A stretch of 64,000 bases of DNA, taken from NCBI RefSeq assembly GCF_027596085.1, contig NC_072465.1:8928053-8992052 (forward strand). The letters are read 5' to 3'. A program made the position numbers and the translations under genes. Source of the DNA: Anoplopoma fimbria. Lineage: Eukaryota; Chordata; Actinopteri; Perciformes; Anoplopomatidae. How positions within the stretch are numbered: position 1 is the first letter of the stretch; every line of letters begins with the position of its first letter. Below the pieces are notes generated by a model. That model searched no databases, had not been told where the DNA came from, and was given only the letters and a program-made list of their open reading frames with translations. Below are positions 1-11,200 of this stretch, one piece after another.

Positions 1-107
1 CTTCGTAAAGATCAATTTCAACCCTAAAAGCCCTTTGTGTCTATTCATCAGGTGTTTTCAAAAACAGAAATCATAGCAAAAGTCCAAACCTAACCTCTCT
101 GTTTCAG

Positions 108-3100
108 TTGGTGAATAACGGTCCCAGTGTGGTCAGCCAGACCACTTTAGAGGTGAGGTGTCCTCTGAGGGCTCACGGCCACCAGCTGCTCTACCCTGTG
201 GAGGTGATCACTGAGGGGCCGCTCAGCTGCTCCTCCAAACACACCTTCAATGCACTGAAACTCAAGGTGAGGACACAGGAAAAACACAGCTTGGTTGCCA
301 TGGTGAAACCATTACCCTTGACCTATTTTTGGCCTTGAACATCTGTATGTTTGCTAATGACTCTGTCGATGCGTTTATGTACGCAGCTCCAGCCTCCAGC
401 AGCAGAGATGAAATCCAGCACTGAGCACCACATCCAGAGGAGGGAGGTGTACAGAGATCTTCTGTCTGAACAAGGAAACCTGGTGAGACAACATGGAAAA
501 GAAATAGATAACCAGTTGTAAAAATGAAAGGAAATGTGTTTTTATGCCAAGCTGCTGTAATACTGGTCCGTGTGTATCCATGGACACGGTTAATTTACAG
601 GTGCACACACGTGTACAATATATATTCCTATTGACTACATTGAAGGAGTGCTTTATTGATTAAGCATTGCAATCTTTTAACATTGTCACACTTGTGATGG
701 ACAGTTTAAAAAAAGGATAACAATTGAACCACACATTCAACATTTCAGTAGGAGATTCGGGTGTGTTATGCTAGAAGCAGCAAAGGTAGCCTTAAGCAGA
801 GATGAGGAAGTGGGCTACAGAGGTTGGGTAGCCTCACTTCTTTTGAACTCCACACCTTCAGATTCAGTCTCAATAGATTCTGACTCAAGTGACATTACTC
901 AAGGCAATTTATCAGACTTCACAAGGCCTCATACAACTCTTTTCAATTTCAGTGGGTAGTCCTAGTCCTGTAAACAGACTTTGGTTTGTAAAATCTGCGG
1001 ACTTCTTCCCTACGTTCAAAACCTTGAGTCTAACCACCCTTGGTTACATGCCTATCATTTTACAAGATTTATATCAGTTTCATATTTGTGCGTCCAGAAA
1101 TGGGTTTTTTTTTAGCCTAGCTTGGCACAAAGACTGGGAGCAATGTGAAGCTGTTAGCCTAGCTAAGGGAACAGCAGCCTCTTTTCAATTGTCAAGCACA
1201 TTTTACGCAAAGTAGAAGAAGTAGAATCATCCGGAAACAAAACAAGTTGCCTTGCACATCTAACCATGAGGGGAAATGGAGAGAAGACTTCATTCATTTG
1301 TTTAATTTGGGCTAGTTTTAATGGTTCTTTTTATGTCTTTTTATGTAGTATTGGCCATGTTTCATGTTTCGTGCTGTCTGGAGACAAAGACAATATAAAT
1401 ATATAACTGGGCAGATGTCGACAGCAGAAACAGCGGATGTGTAATTTGATTAAATGTTTGCCATGTCAGAACTTTATTAAGAAATGTAAACTGACAAAAT
1501 AACCCATTTTGGGTGGATTTACCTTTTCTTCTCTAACTTCCTGAGAACAGTTGTTCCTCATCAAGATAGACGAGTTGACTCCATGAAGACACCCAGGAGG
1601 TGTTTGTTTTCCTCCTTCTCTTGCCTCCTCGACTCAGCATGCGGAGGGAATCATGGTGACGCTGTTCTCTCCAAACAAAACCACAACAGAGGCTCTTTAA
1701 ATTTAGTCAATGGCTCTTGTGTTAGGTTTTGAGTCCCACATGGAAGTGTGTTTTCATTAGTGTGTGGCTCTTAACTGAGGTGTTATGCAACCTTTTTTCA
1801 GTCCTGGGTGGGCTCTGCACATTCATCTAGTCTATTTAGACCAAAATAGTCCAGTCAGATTGTAGGAAGAGGTAGAACCGGCCCGCTGAACTGGGATTAT
1901 AATGAGATTAGTTCTTTCAACAGAGGAAATGGAGATAGACATATTGAGCTCTGGTCAACATCTGCTGCTTGTTGTGATCGTTTGTGAGATGAAGTTAATT
2001 AGGTTTGTGATTCACTGGGTTCCTTTTTGTACGGCTTGCGTCACTGACTGTAATGTTTGACCGCTAATCTTTTATGGAATTCAAATGAACCATCTTTGAG
2101 ATGCTTCCAAGCATCCATGCTCCACGGAAATCGCTTTTGAAACTGTTTACCTACCTAAAAATGGCCAGAGATACATATCAGTGCACACCTTTTAGACTGC
2201 AGGAAATCATGTTAAAATCTTTCATGCTCAGTAATCTGTGGCGTTTACTGTCTGCTGTAAATTACACACTCTGCTCCGTCTAAATACACAAGAGAGCAAA
2301 CATGTTACTCACAGCCGGAGACATTTATTACCTTGCTTTAGTCCTAAAATAAAGTGAACAAACATAGGCCACCCTTACTATTGTCAGCGAGTAAAAACTA
2401 TGATGACACTGATGACGAACTCAAGGGAAAAGTATCTCCAGTAGGAGAAGATGAGAGGGACATGATTAGTTAGCAACGTTACATGGCCCGTGGCATTGTG
2501 GGGGAAGTGTTAACCACTTTTTTTGGTAGTACTCAGATCCACAAAGTAGCAAAACTGCAAGAATAAAACACTGTGCACTACAAATAAAAGTTGCACGTTT
2601 AAAATGTCAGCAAATGTACTAATTTAATGTTGAAGTAGACCTCTCATAATTCAGATAGATGTTGTGAAGTGATTGCCTATTATTCCCATACTAAAATGTA
2701 CCTTGATATTTTATGATTTCTGCAGAAGCTGCAGCAGATTATTTTGGTTTGAGACTTTGAGGCCCATATCAGCCAAACCAATCAGTAATGAAAATAAATA
2801 GAACTGGGTGCTACATTAGCTGTGTGCTATGTGTGTTTGACGGTGGCTTTGTCCCTACACAGACGTGCTCCTCAGTGGAGTGCAGGCTGCTGCAGTGTGA
2901 GGTTGGGCTGCTGGAGAGAGGGGCCAACGTTATCCTGACTCTACGCTCCAGACTGTGGGCTGAGACCTTCATGGAGGTGAGACGACGGGACACACTGCTC
3001 CACAGCGCAGCTCTGAACATTCGGTCACATGTAATCTGTTAGTACAGGAAACTCTAGTCAAGAGACAAACCCAGACCGATCTGTGTTCGTATAGTGCCCT

Positions 3101-4547
3101 CTGTTGGCCAGGTCATTAAACTACAATTACAGATGTGTGTCCTAACTCCATTCTACATGCTAATTATATACAGTATTTACTACCCTATTAATAGTAGCGG
3201 ATATTTAAGCAGTTATAATAGCAGCAAACAGCACAATATGTAGTTAACGGTATAGGGCCTTATACAGGATGTTTTAGGTTTGATGCTGTTTGATATCATT
3301 TTGAGAACCGATTTCTCAAAAATTAGGCAGCTCACACCAAAACAATCTAGATTGATGAATAGCAACACATGTTAGAGGAAAAGTATTTAATTTTTAATTT
3401 TGTAGTGAACTGTCCCTTTAAGATACTGGCAGCCTTAAAGCCTGTTAGTCCAGCCTTAATTCAAAGTTTTGTTTCCTTGTCCACAGAGGGCCTATAAGCA
3501 GTATGTTCTGGAGTGTTCTGTCCAGTTCAAGGTGAACAGGATGCCTTATTCTATTCCTCCAAAATTCAAGCCAACAGGATCCAAAAAGGTAATTTCCTCA
3601 GATGTTTTTTAAATGTAACTGTCAGTGAAATCTTCAGAAGCTCATCCGACCGCTGTGGTTTCCTGTGGTTCAGGTGGTGACGGCTGTGATGTGGAACAAG
3701 CCGGACATTCCGTTCCCCGTTCCAGTGTGGATCATCATCCTGGCTATTCTGGCTGGGTTGTTATTACTCGCCCTGCTCATATATCTGCTATACAAGGTAA
3801 CCCGCCGATAAATATCTGACTGGCTGACATTTCTTTATATTTAATATCAGGACACCTCAGGTACAGTTTAAAGGGGTTTGGTTCCTGTTAGCACAGTGAC
3901 TAAATGACACAGGTCTACAGAGCATTGTTTCTTGTTTAAAAGTAAAAAGACACAAAACCACAACAGAGACATGCAAAATCACCACAAATGTGGTGTTATT
4001 ATGTCTCTTATTTGTTTGTTTGCACTATACACTCTGCTGCTGTAATCCTGCAAATGTCCCCGCTGTGGGACAAATAAAGGATTATTTGATCTTATCTTAT
4101 CTTAAAAAGACACAAAACCACCACAGAGACATGCAAACCGCATATAGAAAGAAACGCACGACTGCAGGTGTCAAACTGGCCTTGTTCCCCGTGTCTTGCT
4201 CCAGCATGAGTGGGAAATCTTTCAAATTGTCTCATACTCTGTCCATGGGATTTGGGATGATGCACATATTTAACAATTTTGTGATAAATTATGTTTTTCT
4301 ATTAAGATTTTTTTTCGCAAAACAGTAAACTGAACAATTTGTTATGTAAATGAGAGTGTAAAACCTGTGCAAGAGATTGGGAATAGTCATTTCTGCAGAA
4401 AGCCCTCTCCTTTGTGTCAGATTGAGTCATATCTGATCTTCCTCTCTCCATGTTTCCCTCCAGATGGGCTTCTTTAAAAGGTCAGATCCGTACGGCACCA
4501 CCATGGAGAAGGCCCAGCTCAAACCCCAGGCGTCCTCTGAAGCCTAG
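108..4547 (+). CDS. itga5: Integrin alpha-5, 3' part (last six coding exons)
   Basis: Integrin alpha-5 pairs with beta-1 as a plasma-membrane fibronectin receptor. Only the C-terminal 225 residues are in the window; the propeller and thigh exons lie upstream. Exons, all phase 0 with AG/GT borders: 108-266, 387-482, 2863-2976, 3487-3588, 3674-3796, 4464-4547 (TAG 4545-4547). The first exon reads [18 protein letters not shown], typical of the calf domains. The second carries a dibasic HHIQRRE site, where alpha-5 is normally cleaved into heavy and light chains. Exon 3674-3796 encodes the transmembrane helix ([20 protein letters not shown]). The last exon starts with GFFKR, the conserved membrane-proximal motif that holds the inactive alpha/beta clasp, followed by a tail ending [14 protein letters not shown]. 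That tail matches alpha-5 better than alpha-V or alpha-8. The ~2.4 kb intron 483-2862 contains a degenerate repeat. Identity is near certain; the 5' part cannot be judged here. Confidence 0.96.
2524..2700 (+). repeat. Degenerate copy of the ACTCAAGTAC-type teleost repeat (in itga5 intron)
   Basis: The text (GTACTCAGATCCACAAAGTA ... AAATAAAAGTTGCACG) is a diverged match to other copies in this window at 5757-5900, 13345-13560 and 36833-37065. This family is probably a non-autonomous hAT-like element. The borders are not definable. Confidence 0.4.
3940..4140 (+). repeat. LINE/SINE 3' tail inside a short degenerate minisatellite (itga5 intron)
   Basis: The core CTGTGGGACAAATAAAGGAT followed by TTATCTTATCTTA (about 4057-4105) resembles the 3' ends of teleost non-LTR retroelements, which terminate in short pentamer repeats. 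Both sides carry AAAAAGACACAAAACCAC-type sequence (3942-3973 and 4105-4136). That may be a target duplication, or the two halves of the AGACACAAAAC minisatellite type also seen at 23.2 kb. Confidence 0.5.
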
Positions 4548-5215
4548 ATCTGAGACGGAGCCTCCCTTACAGCTGCTCCAAAGAATTGGAATCATCCTCC
4601 TTTTTCCCCCAAACAAATAAGGAAACTTGCTAATGAAAAAAGCAGACAACCCATTTGTGAACGGACAGCTACGGCTGCTGCATCACTGGACCTGCACTTA
4701 AATGGCGAAGCAGGAAAGGCCACAAGGGTCGTGCTGTTTCGGACATGAAGGCAAAGAGGATGTTCCCCTTAAGGATCTCATCTCTGTGGAAAAATGCTTC
4801 GTTGGAATATACTCCTTGTGTCGTGTTGACCCGGAAAGGATTAGAACTTCATAGCCCATATCGGCACAGGAAAATACAGTAAATGCACCTCCAACAAAAG
4901 GCACTAATGCTGCAGTATTTCTCCATTCCTAAAAGGTGCGTTCAAGCCATGTTTGCAATCCCAGCGTTCAATAAGCCTTTGTATGATTTATACACCACTC
5001 TTTATTTATGGCACAGTGTTTCTCCCGTTGGTTGTTGAATGTTGTACTGTACTGTCTGCAGGACAATCCTGATGAAACTGCAACGCTTAACTTGAACTAT
5101 TCCTCTCCCATATTGGGAGGTATTTTGTGTATGTTGTGATGTATGTAATGTGTTCATTGCATTCTGACCCATTGCTGTTGTGGCCCAGAATAAAAGCATA
5201 ATTTTGTATACCCAC
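4548..5215 (+). other. itga5: itga5 3' UTR
   Basis: This is non-coding sequence directly after the itga5 stop codon. It has no splice-flanked open frame and ends shortly after a canonical AATAAA (5189-5194). The end at about 5215 is inferred from the usual 10-30 nt distance between signal and cleavage. Confidence 0.7.
5189..5194 (+). terminator. itga5: Poly(A) signal AATAAA for itga5
   Basis: This is a canonical AATAAA about 640 nt after the itga5 stop codon and the first clear one in a plausible 3' UTR. Confidence 0.65.
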
Positions 5216-5756
5216 CCATAATGTTATCTATGTGATACTTGGGAACATTTTTAGAGATGAAAGGTGACCACAGATTTTTCTATTCTCAAAAATATGTAGA
5301 TCCAGCTTTCTTTCCGACTTGATATTTTAATCACCTTTTTACATTAAAAAGCAGTTAAAATATCATTGTTGTCTGGAACGAACATCCCAGATTTTTTCTT
5401 ATCTCAGGTTTTGAGGTGACAGATACTGTTTTTTTGCATTTATATATAACTGTGTTTATCAGTTCTCCATAGTTGGAAATCCCAAAAAACTGCAATACTC
5501 TACAACTACATTTCCTCTCTCTGCAGGTGATATATGTTACTACAGTACACATAGCATGTCTTCAGATACCTTTAAGTGCCATCAAAATATTGTCAATATG
5601 TCACAGTGTTTCACAATTGTTTACACACGTTTACACCAATCTTTGTCTAATTTTCTCAAAACTCCAAAAACTAAACCAGAGAGACACAAAACTCGGCTAA
5701 TCTCGGTTTTCATGACTTATTACTAACGTGTACATAAAGCGTATATTACAGGAGAC

Positions 5757-5980
5757 ACATACTCAGATCCCTAAAAGGAGTAATACCACACTAAAAATAT
5801 TCTAAGTCCTCAGATTTTAACTTTAGTAAAAGTATGTAAGTAAGTAGCCTATTATTGCCAGTGCATCAATGTGTGTGTGTCTGCTGTAGTTAGTTAAACT
5901 TGGAACAACCATATATCTGTTAGATTTTTCAAATTGAAGAATTAAATAAATCATTTTTAACATACTTTACTATGACTTTT
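5757..5980 (+). repeat. ACTCAGATCC / AAGTAAAAGTA repeat fragment
   Basis: ACTCAGATCCCTAAAAGGAG, AATACCACACTAAAAATATT and TAGTAAAAGTATGTAAGTAA form a recognisable part of a very common teleost dispersed repeat. Related pieces lie at 2.5, 13.35 and 36.8 kb. Confidence 0.55.
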
Positions 5981-6018
5981 TAAAGACTTGACAAATTTTT
6001 TTTGACTTACTATATCAT

Positions 6019-6499
6019 AGGTGCAAACTCGTCACCTTTCGGCGAAATTTGCCGTTTTTGATCCAAAATAGGTAATTTGTGTGATTCGTGTAGATCTGCA
6101 ATAAAACATTTTTTTTGGGGGGGGGGTCCTCGGGTCTGTTCGAAATGGAAGGTAGCTGCCTCGATGCCGTAATAGACAGGTGTATTACAGGTGACGTAAT
6201 AGACAGGTGTATTACAGGTGACGTAATAGACAGGTGTATTACAAGACATGTCTTTCGGGTGAAGGCATTTTCAAAAACCGTTGGTTTCGAGCGGCCTTTT
6301 TAAGATAGCATTGACGGTAACGTGTGACGTTGGTACGCTGCAAGAACGTTAGGCTGTCTTAACGTAGGCCAACGTGCTAATGTTGGACAGTTGGCTGACA
6401 GACGCCTCGCAAATCACATCAACCATTATCCGAAGGATCCGAACCCCCTAGGGGGTTCCTTGTCACCTTTTTCATCCCCCTGATGAGTTTGCACCCCTG
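6019..6499. mobile_element. hAT-like MITE with tandem hairpin units
   Basis: The left end AGGTGCAAACTCGTCACC (from 6019) and the right end (...GATGAGTTTGCACCCCTG, to 6499) are inverted repeats of each other. The flanks TATATCAT (6011-6018) and TATATGAT (6500-6507) match at 7 of 8 positions, as expected for an aged 8-bp hAT target duplication. The left end seems to have lost a few terminal bases (AGG against CAGGGG). No transposase ORF is present. Inside are a T8G10 homopolymer switch near 6109-6126 and three copies of a 27-bp unit. Confidence 0.65.
6169..6243. repeat. 27-bp tandem repeat, 2.8 copies
   Basis: The unit begins GTAATAGACAGGTGTATTAC and runs 6169-6195, 6196-6222 and 6223-6243 (partial) without mismatch. 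Each unit contains GTAATA...TATTAC, a 6-bp stem around an 8-nt loop. The array sits inside the MITE. Confidence 0.9.
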
Positions 6500-6737
6500 T
6501 ATATGATTCATTACATAGTACATCTCTGTTAACTTGTGCAACATAAACTCGGATCTTTAAAGAAGAGCATGTTTCCTTCCACTGTTGGTGTTGATGTGTT
6601 TTGCTCTCACTGACATTTGTGCTGAGTGTGTGCATGTGTTGTTCTGCTGAGTTCTGCTGGATTGATGCTTTCCCCAACTTGCAGATCGGGTGTTTCGTGT
6701 CCCTCCTCCTCCTCTGCCTCCCTCCCTTCCTGACTGC

Positions 6738-6773
<36 letters not shown>

Positions 6774-6886
6774 GCTCCCTGGGTATAAAAGCTACACTGT
6801 CACGAGGGCGCTATCCTGCAGAGGAGCTCAAGTGTCAGAGAAAGAGACGGACGTAACAGAAGACTGCACTCGCCTTTCCTCCGGCT
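6738..6886 (+). promoter_or_regulatory. Promoter and non-coding first exon of the FBA-domain gene
   Basis: A TG array (6738-6773) is followed by TATAAAA at 6784-6790. About 30 nt downstream lies a purine-rich stretch that ends in CCGGCT|GTGAGT, a consensus splice donor after 6886. The TSS would be about 6815. The next exon opens after TTTCTTGTTTCTGCAG at 8237 and carries the start codon, so exon 1 is 5' UTR. The TSS is inferred. Confidence 0.6.
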
Positions 6887-8265
6887 GTGAGTAACATGTT
6901 TGCTCTCTTGTATATTTAGATGGAGCAGAGTGTGTCATTTACAGCAGAGCATGACATTAACGTGCATGCACTGCACCTTTTATTCCTATGACTTTGAGTT
7001 TGCAGGGGCGGATGACTCAGCTGTTTGTGTGCAGAGCCTTGAAACGCAGGACGAACACGCATCTAAGTAGTTTTTGAAGCACAAAAAGGTAGTCTGGATT
7101 CTTATCTGTTCTCTGAGACTCAGATAAAGATCTCCATGGACACATTATTTGTGTTGGGACTTATTTAAATATCACAAAGTACACAAAAGTTTGGCATATA
7201 GGCAAAAAATGTATGAAAGTTAAAAAAATGCAGGAATATTTTTGGGGTTTCTGATCTGGTATGTACACTAAACACGAGGAAATAGTGTTTAAAAAATGTT
7301 TAAAGAAAAATGATTATAGTTATTTCTTTGCATTTCCTATGTTGAATAATTTGAAGTAAACTGTATTTCGGTCTAACTGAGAACCCCCTCAAAACGGCCT
7401 CATTGCAGGCCCTCGGACCACTGGTTCCCCCGGCAACGTTCATTCCCGAGTTGTTTTCCTGATTTCTAATGAGAGGTTGATCCACTGTGATACCTCCTAT
7501 TCAGCATGTTCATCTGTTGTGCTGTGAGTCAGCAGACAGGGTATTAGTGTTGTGGTGTGGGGGCTCTGGGTCCACCTTCCACATGGGGACCTTTTCAATC
7601 CTGCTGGACCCAAATGTGTTGGTCAGTACCTGCATATTAGTGTCCACAAGGGTTTATTTTTAAATTAACTAAAAAACACAAAAATGTCAGTCAGTCTAAA
7701 GGGTTTTGCCTTTATTGTCAGATGTGGCTTGCATGAGTACGAGTGTTTTCAGGCATAATTATGTTGTGGTAGCATCTTCCTGGAGGAGAGGCCGATACAG
7801 TTTGGAGATAGGGGTCATCATGCAATGGGATCACACCAGCTGCGACACAGAATCGAGCCAGGGGCGTAAAGTAGGGGTGCCATAGGCCCCTCCCCCACTT
7901 CTGGCGCTCTCGCTCGGACCGCTGCTATCTTCAAACTTGGCCATCATTTTGATCACAACTACACGCCTGCAAAGTGTTTTTTACTGCATCTTGCACGGTT
8001 GTGCTGTTTTTGCGTTGCTATATGCAATGACCAAATCTGTCCGCTAACAGAAATATAATCACCTTGCAAATTTTTATGACACACAAACAGACTCACAAGG
8101 TGAAAACAACACCACTGTCGCAGCAGGTGATGAAACCAGTGCCTGATTAGAGAGGATGGATGGGATCCAGACAGCCCGATATAAAGTGCAGCAGAGACAA
8201 TTTATTGATCTAAGTTGCTGTTTCTTGTTTCTGCAGGCTCTGCATTCTCCGTTTAAGCTGTAATC

Positions 8266-11200
8266 ATGGGCAAAAACCTGCTGAAGAATCCCAGTGGGGA
8301 AGGTAAGAGGTCATTTTCTTCATAGAGGATCTGCATCTATGTTACACAGGGGTTCATCTACTCTGGGGCCAACACGACTGTTGGGTCCCTAAGCTGTGCT
8401 AAGTATGAAATAGGCAAGAAACGGGGTGAAAGTCCGATGACATGGTTCCTAAATCCAGGTTTCCTAGTGTGGTGTCTTCTTCACCTCATCGTGGTTTCCC
8501 CAAGCCACCATGTGCTCATTACTGAGGCCGGACAAAAACCCACTAGTAGTTGACCGTTGGTGAGAACTGCAGTTGTAGTGGGAGATTTTACTTCCAAAGG
8601 TCAAAAGTGGCAAAAATGTACCCATTCCAAACTCCCAAGGCGAGATTTATGATTTGTTTATCTGAAGTGATAGTATTTTTCATGAATAAAGACTTAAATG
8701 ATGACTACTCACTGATGATGACCCCCCAGATAGAGAGGTTTTCTATGGGGAGCATCTGATACCGTCTCCCTGCAGTAGAAGACACACAGTTCCAAACAGG
8801 GTTTTGGTGAAGATCTGGAGGGGTCAGTGGCTGTAGAGGGCGGGGTCTGCCACTATTTTTTCTTCTTAGCAGATAAATATATTTCAAAGCGGCCAAACAT
8901 CCATCTGCTAATCTGAGCACATGAGTCTGCACAAAAACAGGCTACATCGCAGATAAAAATATCACTGTTAATTGTTTTGATCGATTGCTCTTTCCTGTAC
9001 AAAACAAACTGTGAGCTGCACACAGAGCGGAAGCTGGGCTTATTATAAGCCAATAAATGGAGCTTAAAAGTACCATGGTAAAAGTACATTATCAAGGTCA
9101 TAGATCAACTTTAACACTCCTGAGCCACTTTTGATGCTGTTCAAACTGAACTGAAACACAACACAGTACTACTACTGTATTAGCAGCATGAGACTGTGCA
9201 TTTCCCTCCCAGAGCAGCTGGAATTCTGGGAGCTGACGGAGAATGGCGGGAGTCAGTGGAAGGTGGAGGACATGCCGGGAGACTGCGGCTTCGACTTCTG
9301 CTTGGACGGAATGACCGCATACTTCGCTACTTCCTTTGAGTGAGTGTTTATTACTGTATGTATAGTCATGTGACTATTTTTGAATACTAGAAGTAGAATG
9401 TGCTGCTCAACAAAGCAAAACTTTGTATCTGCGCGCCTTCTGTTGGCTATTGTACATGTTTATTAGCTACATTTTTAATTCTCCCAAGTACAACCTGCCT
9501 TAAAAGATAGGTATAAATTGAAATGGAATCTAGAAAATATAATTAAGTTAGAACTTTAATCCCAAAGAATTTGAATCCCTTATATTATCATTATTAGACC
9601 GTAAAAATACAGTAGGAAGTAATATATTACCATAGTTGTTCTTATTATAATCATTTTTTTTTCTTATATCTAATACTTCAAATTAGTATAAAAATATTGG
9701 AAACACTTTTGAATTGTTTCAAATGGAATGGAAGGAAGAAAGGGGTGAAAATGAAGGTCCTAATGTGGGATACATTTCCCCAATCTTCAAAATTATTATT
9801 ATGCATCTGAGATTCAAATTATGATAGTATGGATCAATAAGCAGTCACTCACACGATGGGGATGAAGCGACAAGAAAACAGCTTGATAAAGAGAGTGATA
9901 TCTTTCACTCAGATTAATAAACTATTGAAAAATAGAAAATAATCAATGTGTAAAGGACACAGTGGAGGAAAAAGAAAAGACTCACATTATACTCCAAAGT
10001 TAGCCAACAGAAATAGTGTGCAAGATTGATATTTGTTTATTTAAAGTTTTTAAAATTCTGCTTTGAATGTTAAAACTTAATTATGGTTACAGAATTAATG
10101 CCCATGCATCAATTAAAAAATAAATGAAATCAAACCATGAAGCAAATTACATCTATGTTGAGAGGGAACTTACAGGTACTTTAATGAAGGTATACAAATA
10201 TTTATATACATTCAGGCCATATGTTGTTTTTTCAATGTTTTTTTTTCAAGAAGACATTACAAAAGTCAAGTATAACATTTTTGATAATTTCCCAAAATGA
10301 TCCATTATTTATTTTATATCTCAGTACGTTTAATTATTTCTCATCTATTTAATCCTAAATATTTTCATTTCAAAGGGAGTCAGCTTTTTCATTAATCCCA
10401 TGAAAAATCTTACTGCTTTTAAAATAAAAATAACAAATGTGTGTTGTAGGCTGTGTCTGAAGAGACAGGTGATCAACTTGTTAGCGGAGGAATACGCCAC
10501 CGAACAGCTGGACGCTCAGCCGGCCGTCACAGTGGAAGACTGGTGAGACAGAGCGGGTCTGACGTGCACATACACACCTTCTGTGAGCACCAACTGCCTC
10601 TGGTTAATGGACTTCTTGTTACTCAGGTACTGCGGGAGGACGGATTGTGGCTGCACCTACCAAATGACCGTGTGTCTGCTAGATGAGAACCAAGAGGTCA
10701 TACAGGAGTTCAAAAATGAGCCGGTGACTCTCGACCCCGACTCTGACGACTGCTCGTGGAAACAGGTACACAGAGAGCTCATCCTGGAGTACAGGGACAT
10801 GACAGGCAGGGTGATCTACGGCAAAGGTCACAGAGGTTCAGTGTTTCCTCTTCTGTGTTTGATGAGAAAACACACTGTCACTGGTAATGTCCATTCTAAA
10901 AACATTTCAAAGGATGCTCAATTTGATATTGAGAGAAGGGGGATTGCCTCTCCACGGCTCCCAACATGTTATAGGCTGAGCCAGGGGCTCCTAGCTAACA
11001 GTGCTAACAGCGCAAACTACAGCAACAGTGCTGACAGAGCTACCAGTGTTTACCTGTGGGGGAACAGGAGGGTGGGGTGCTACGCCTCTGTGACGATCAC
11101 CTGTGACGGCCGTATGGGTCCAGTGCAGAGCGGTGGCCCTTAGCTAGCCAGCTCACATGCACCAAAAAACATGCACGGCCAGCCCGGCTATGTAAACAAA

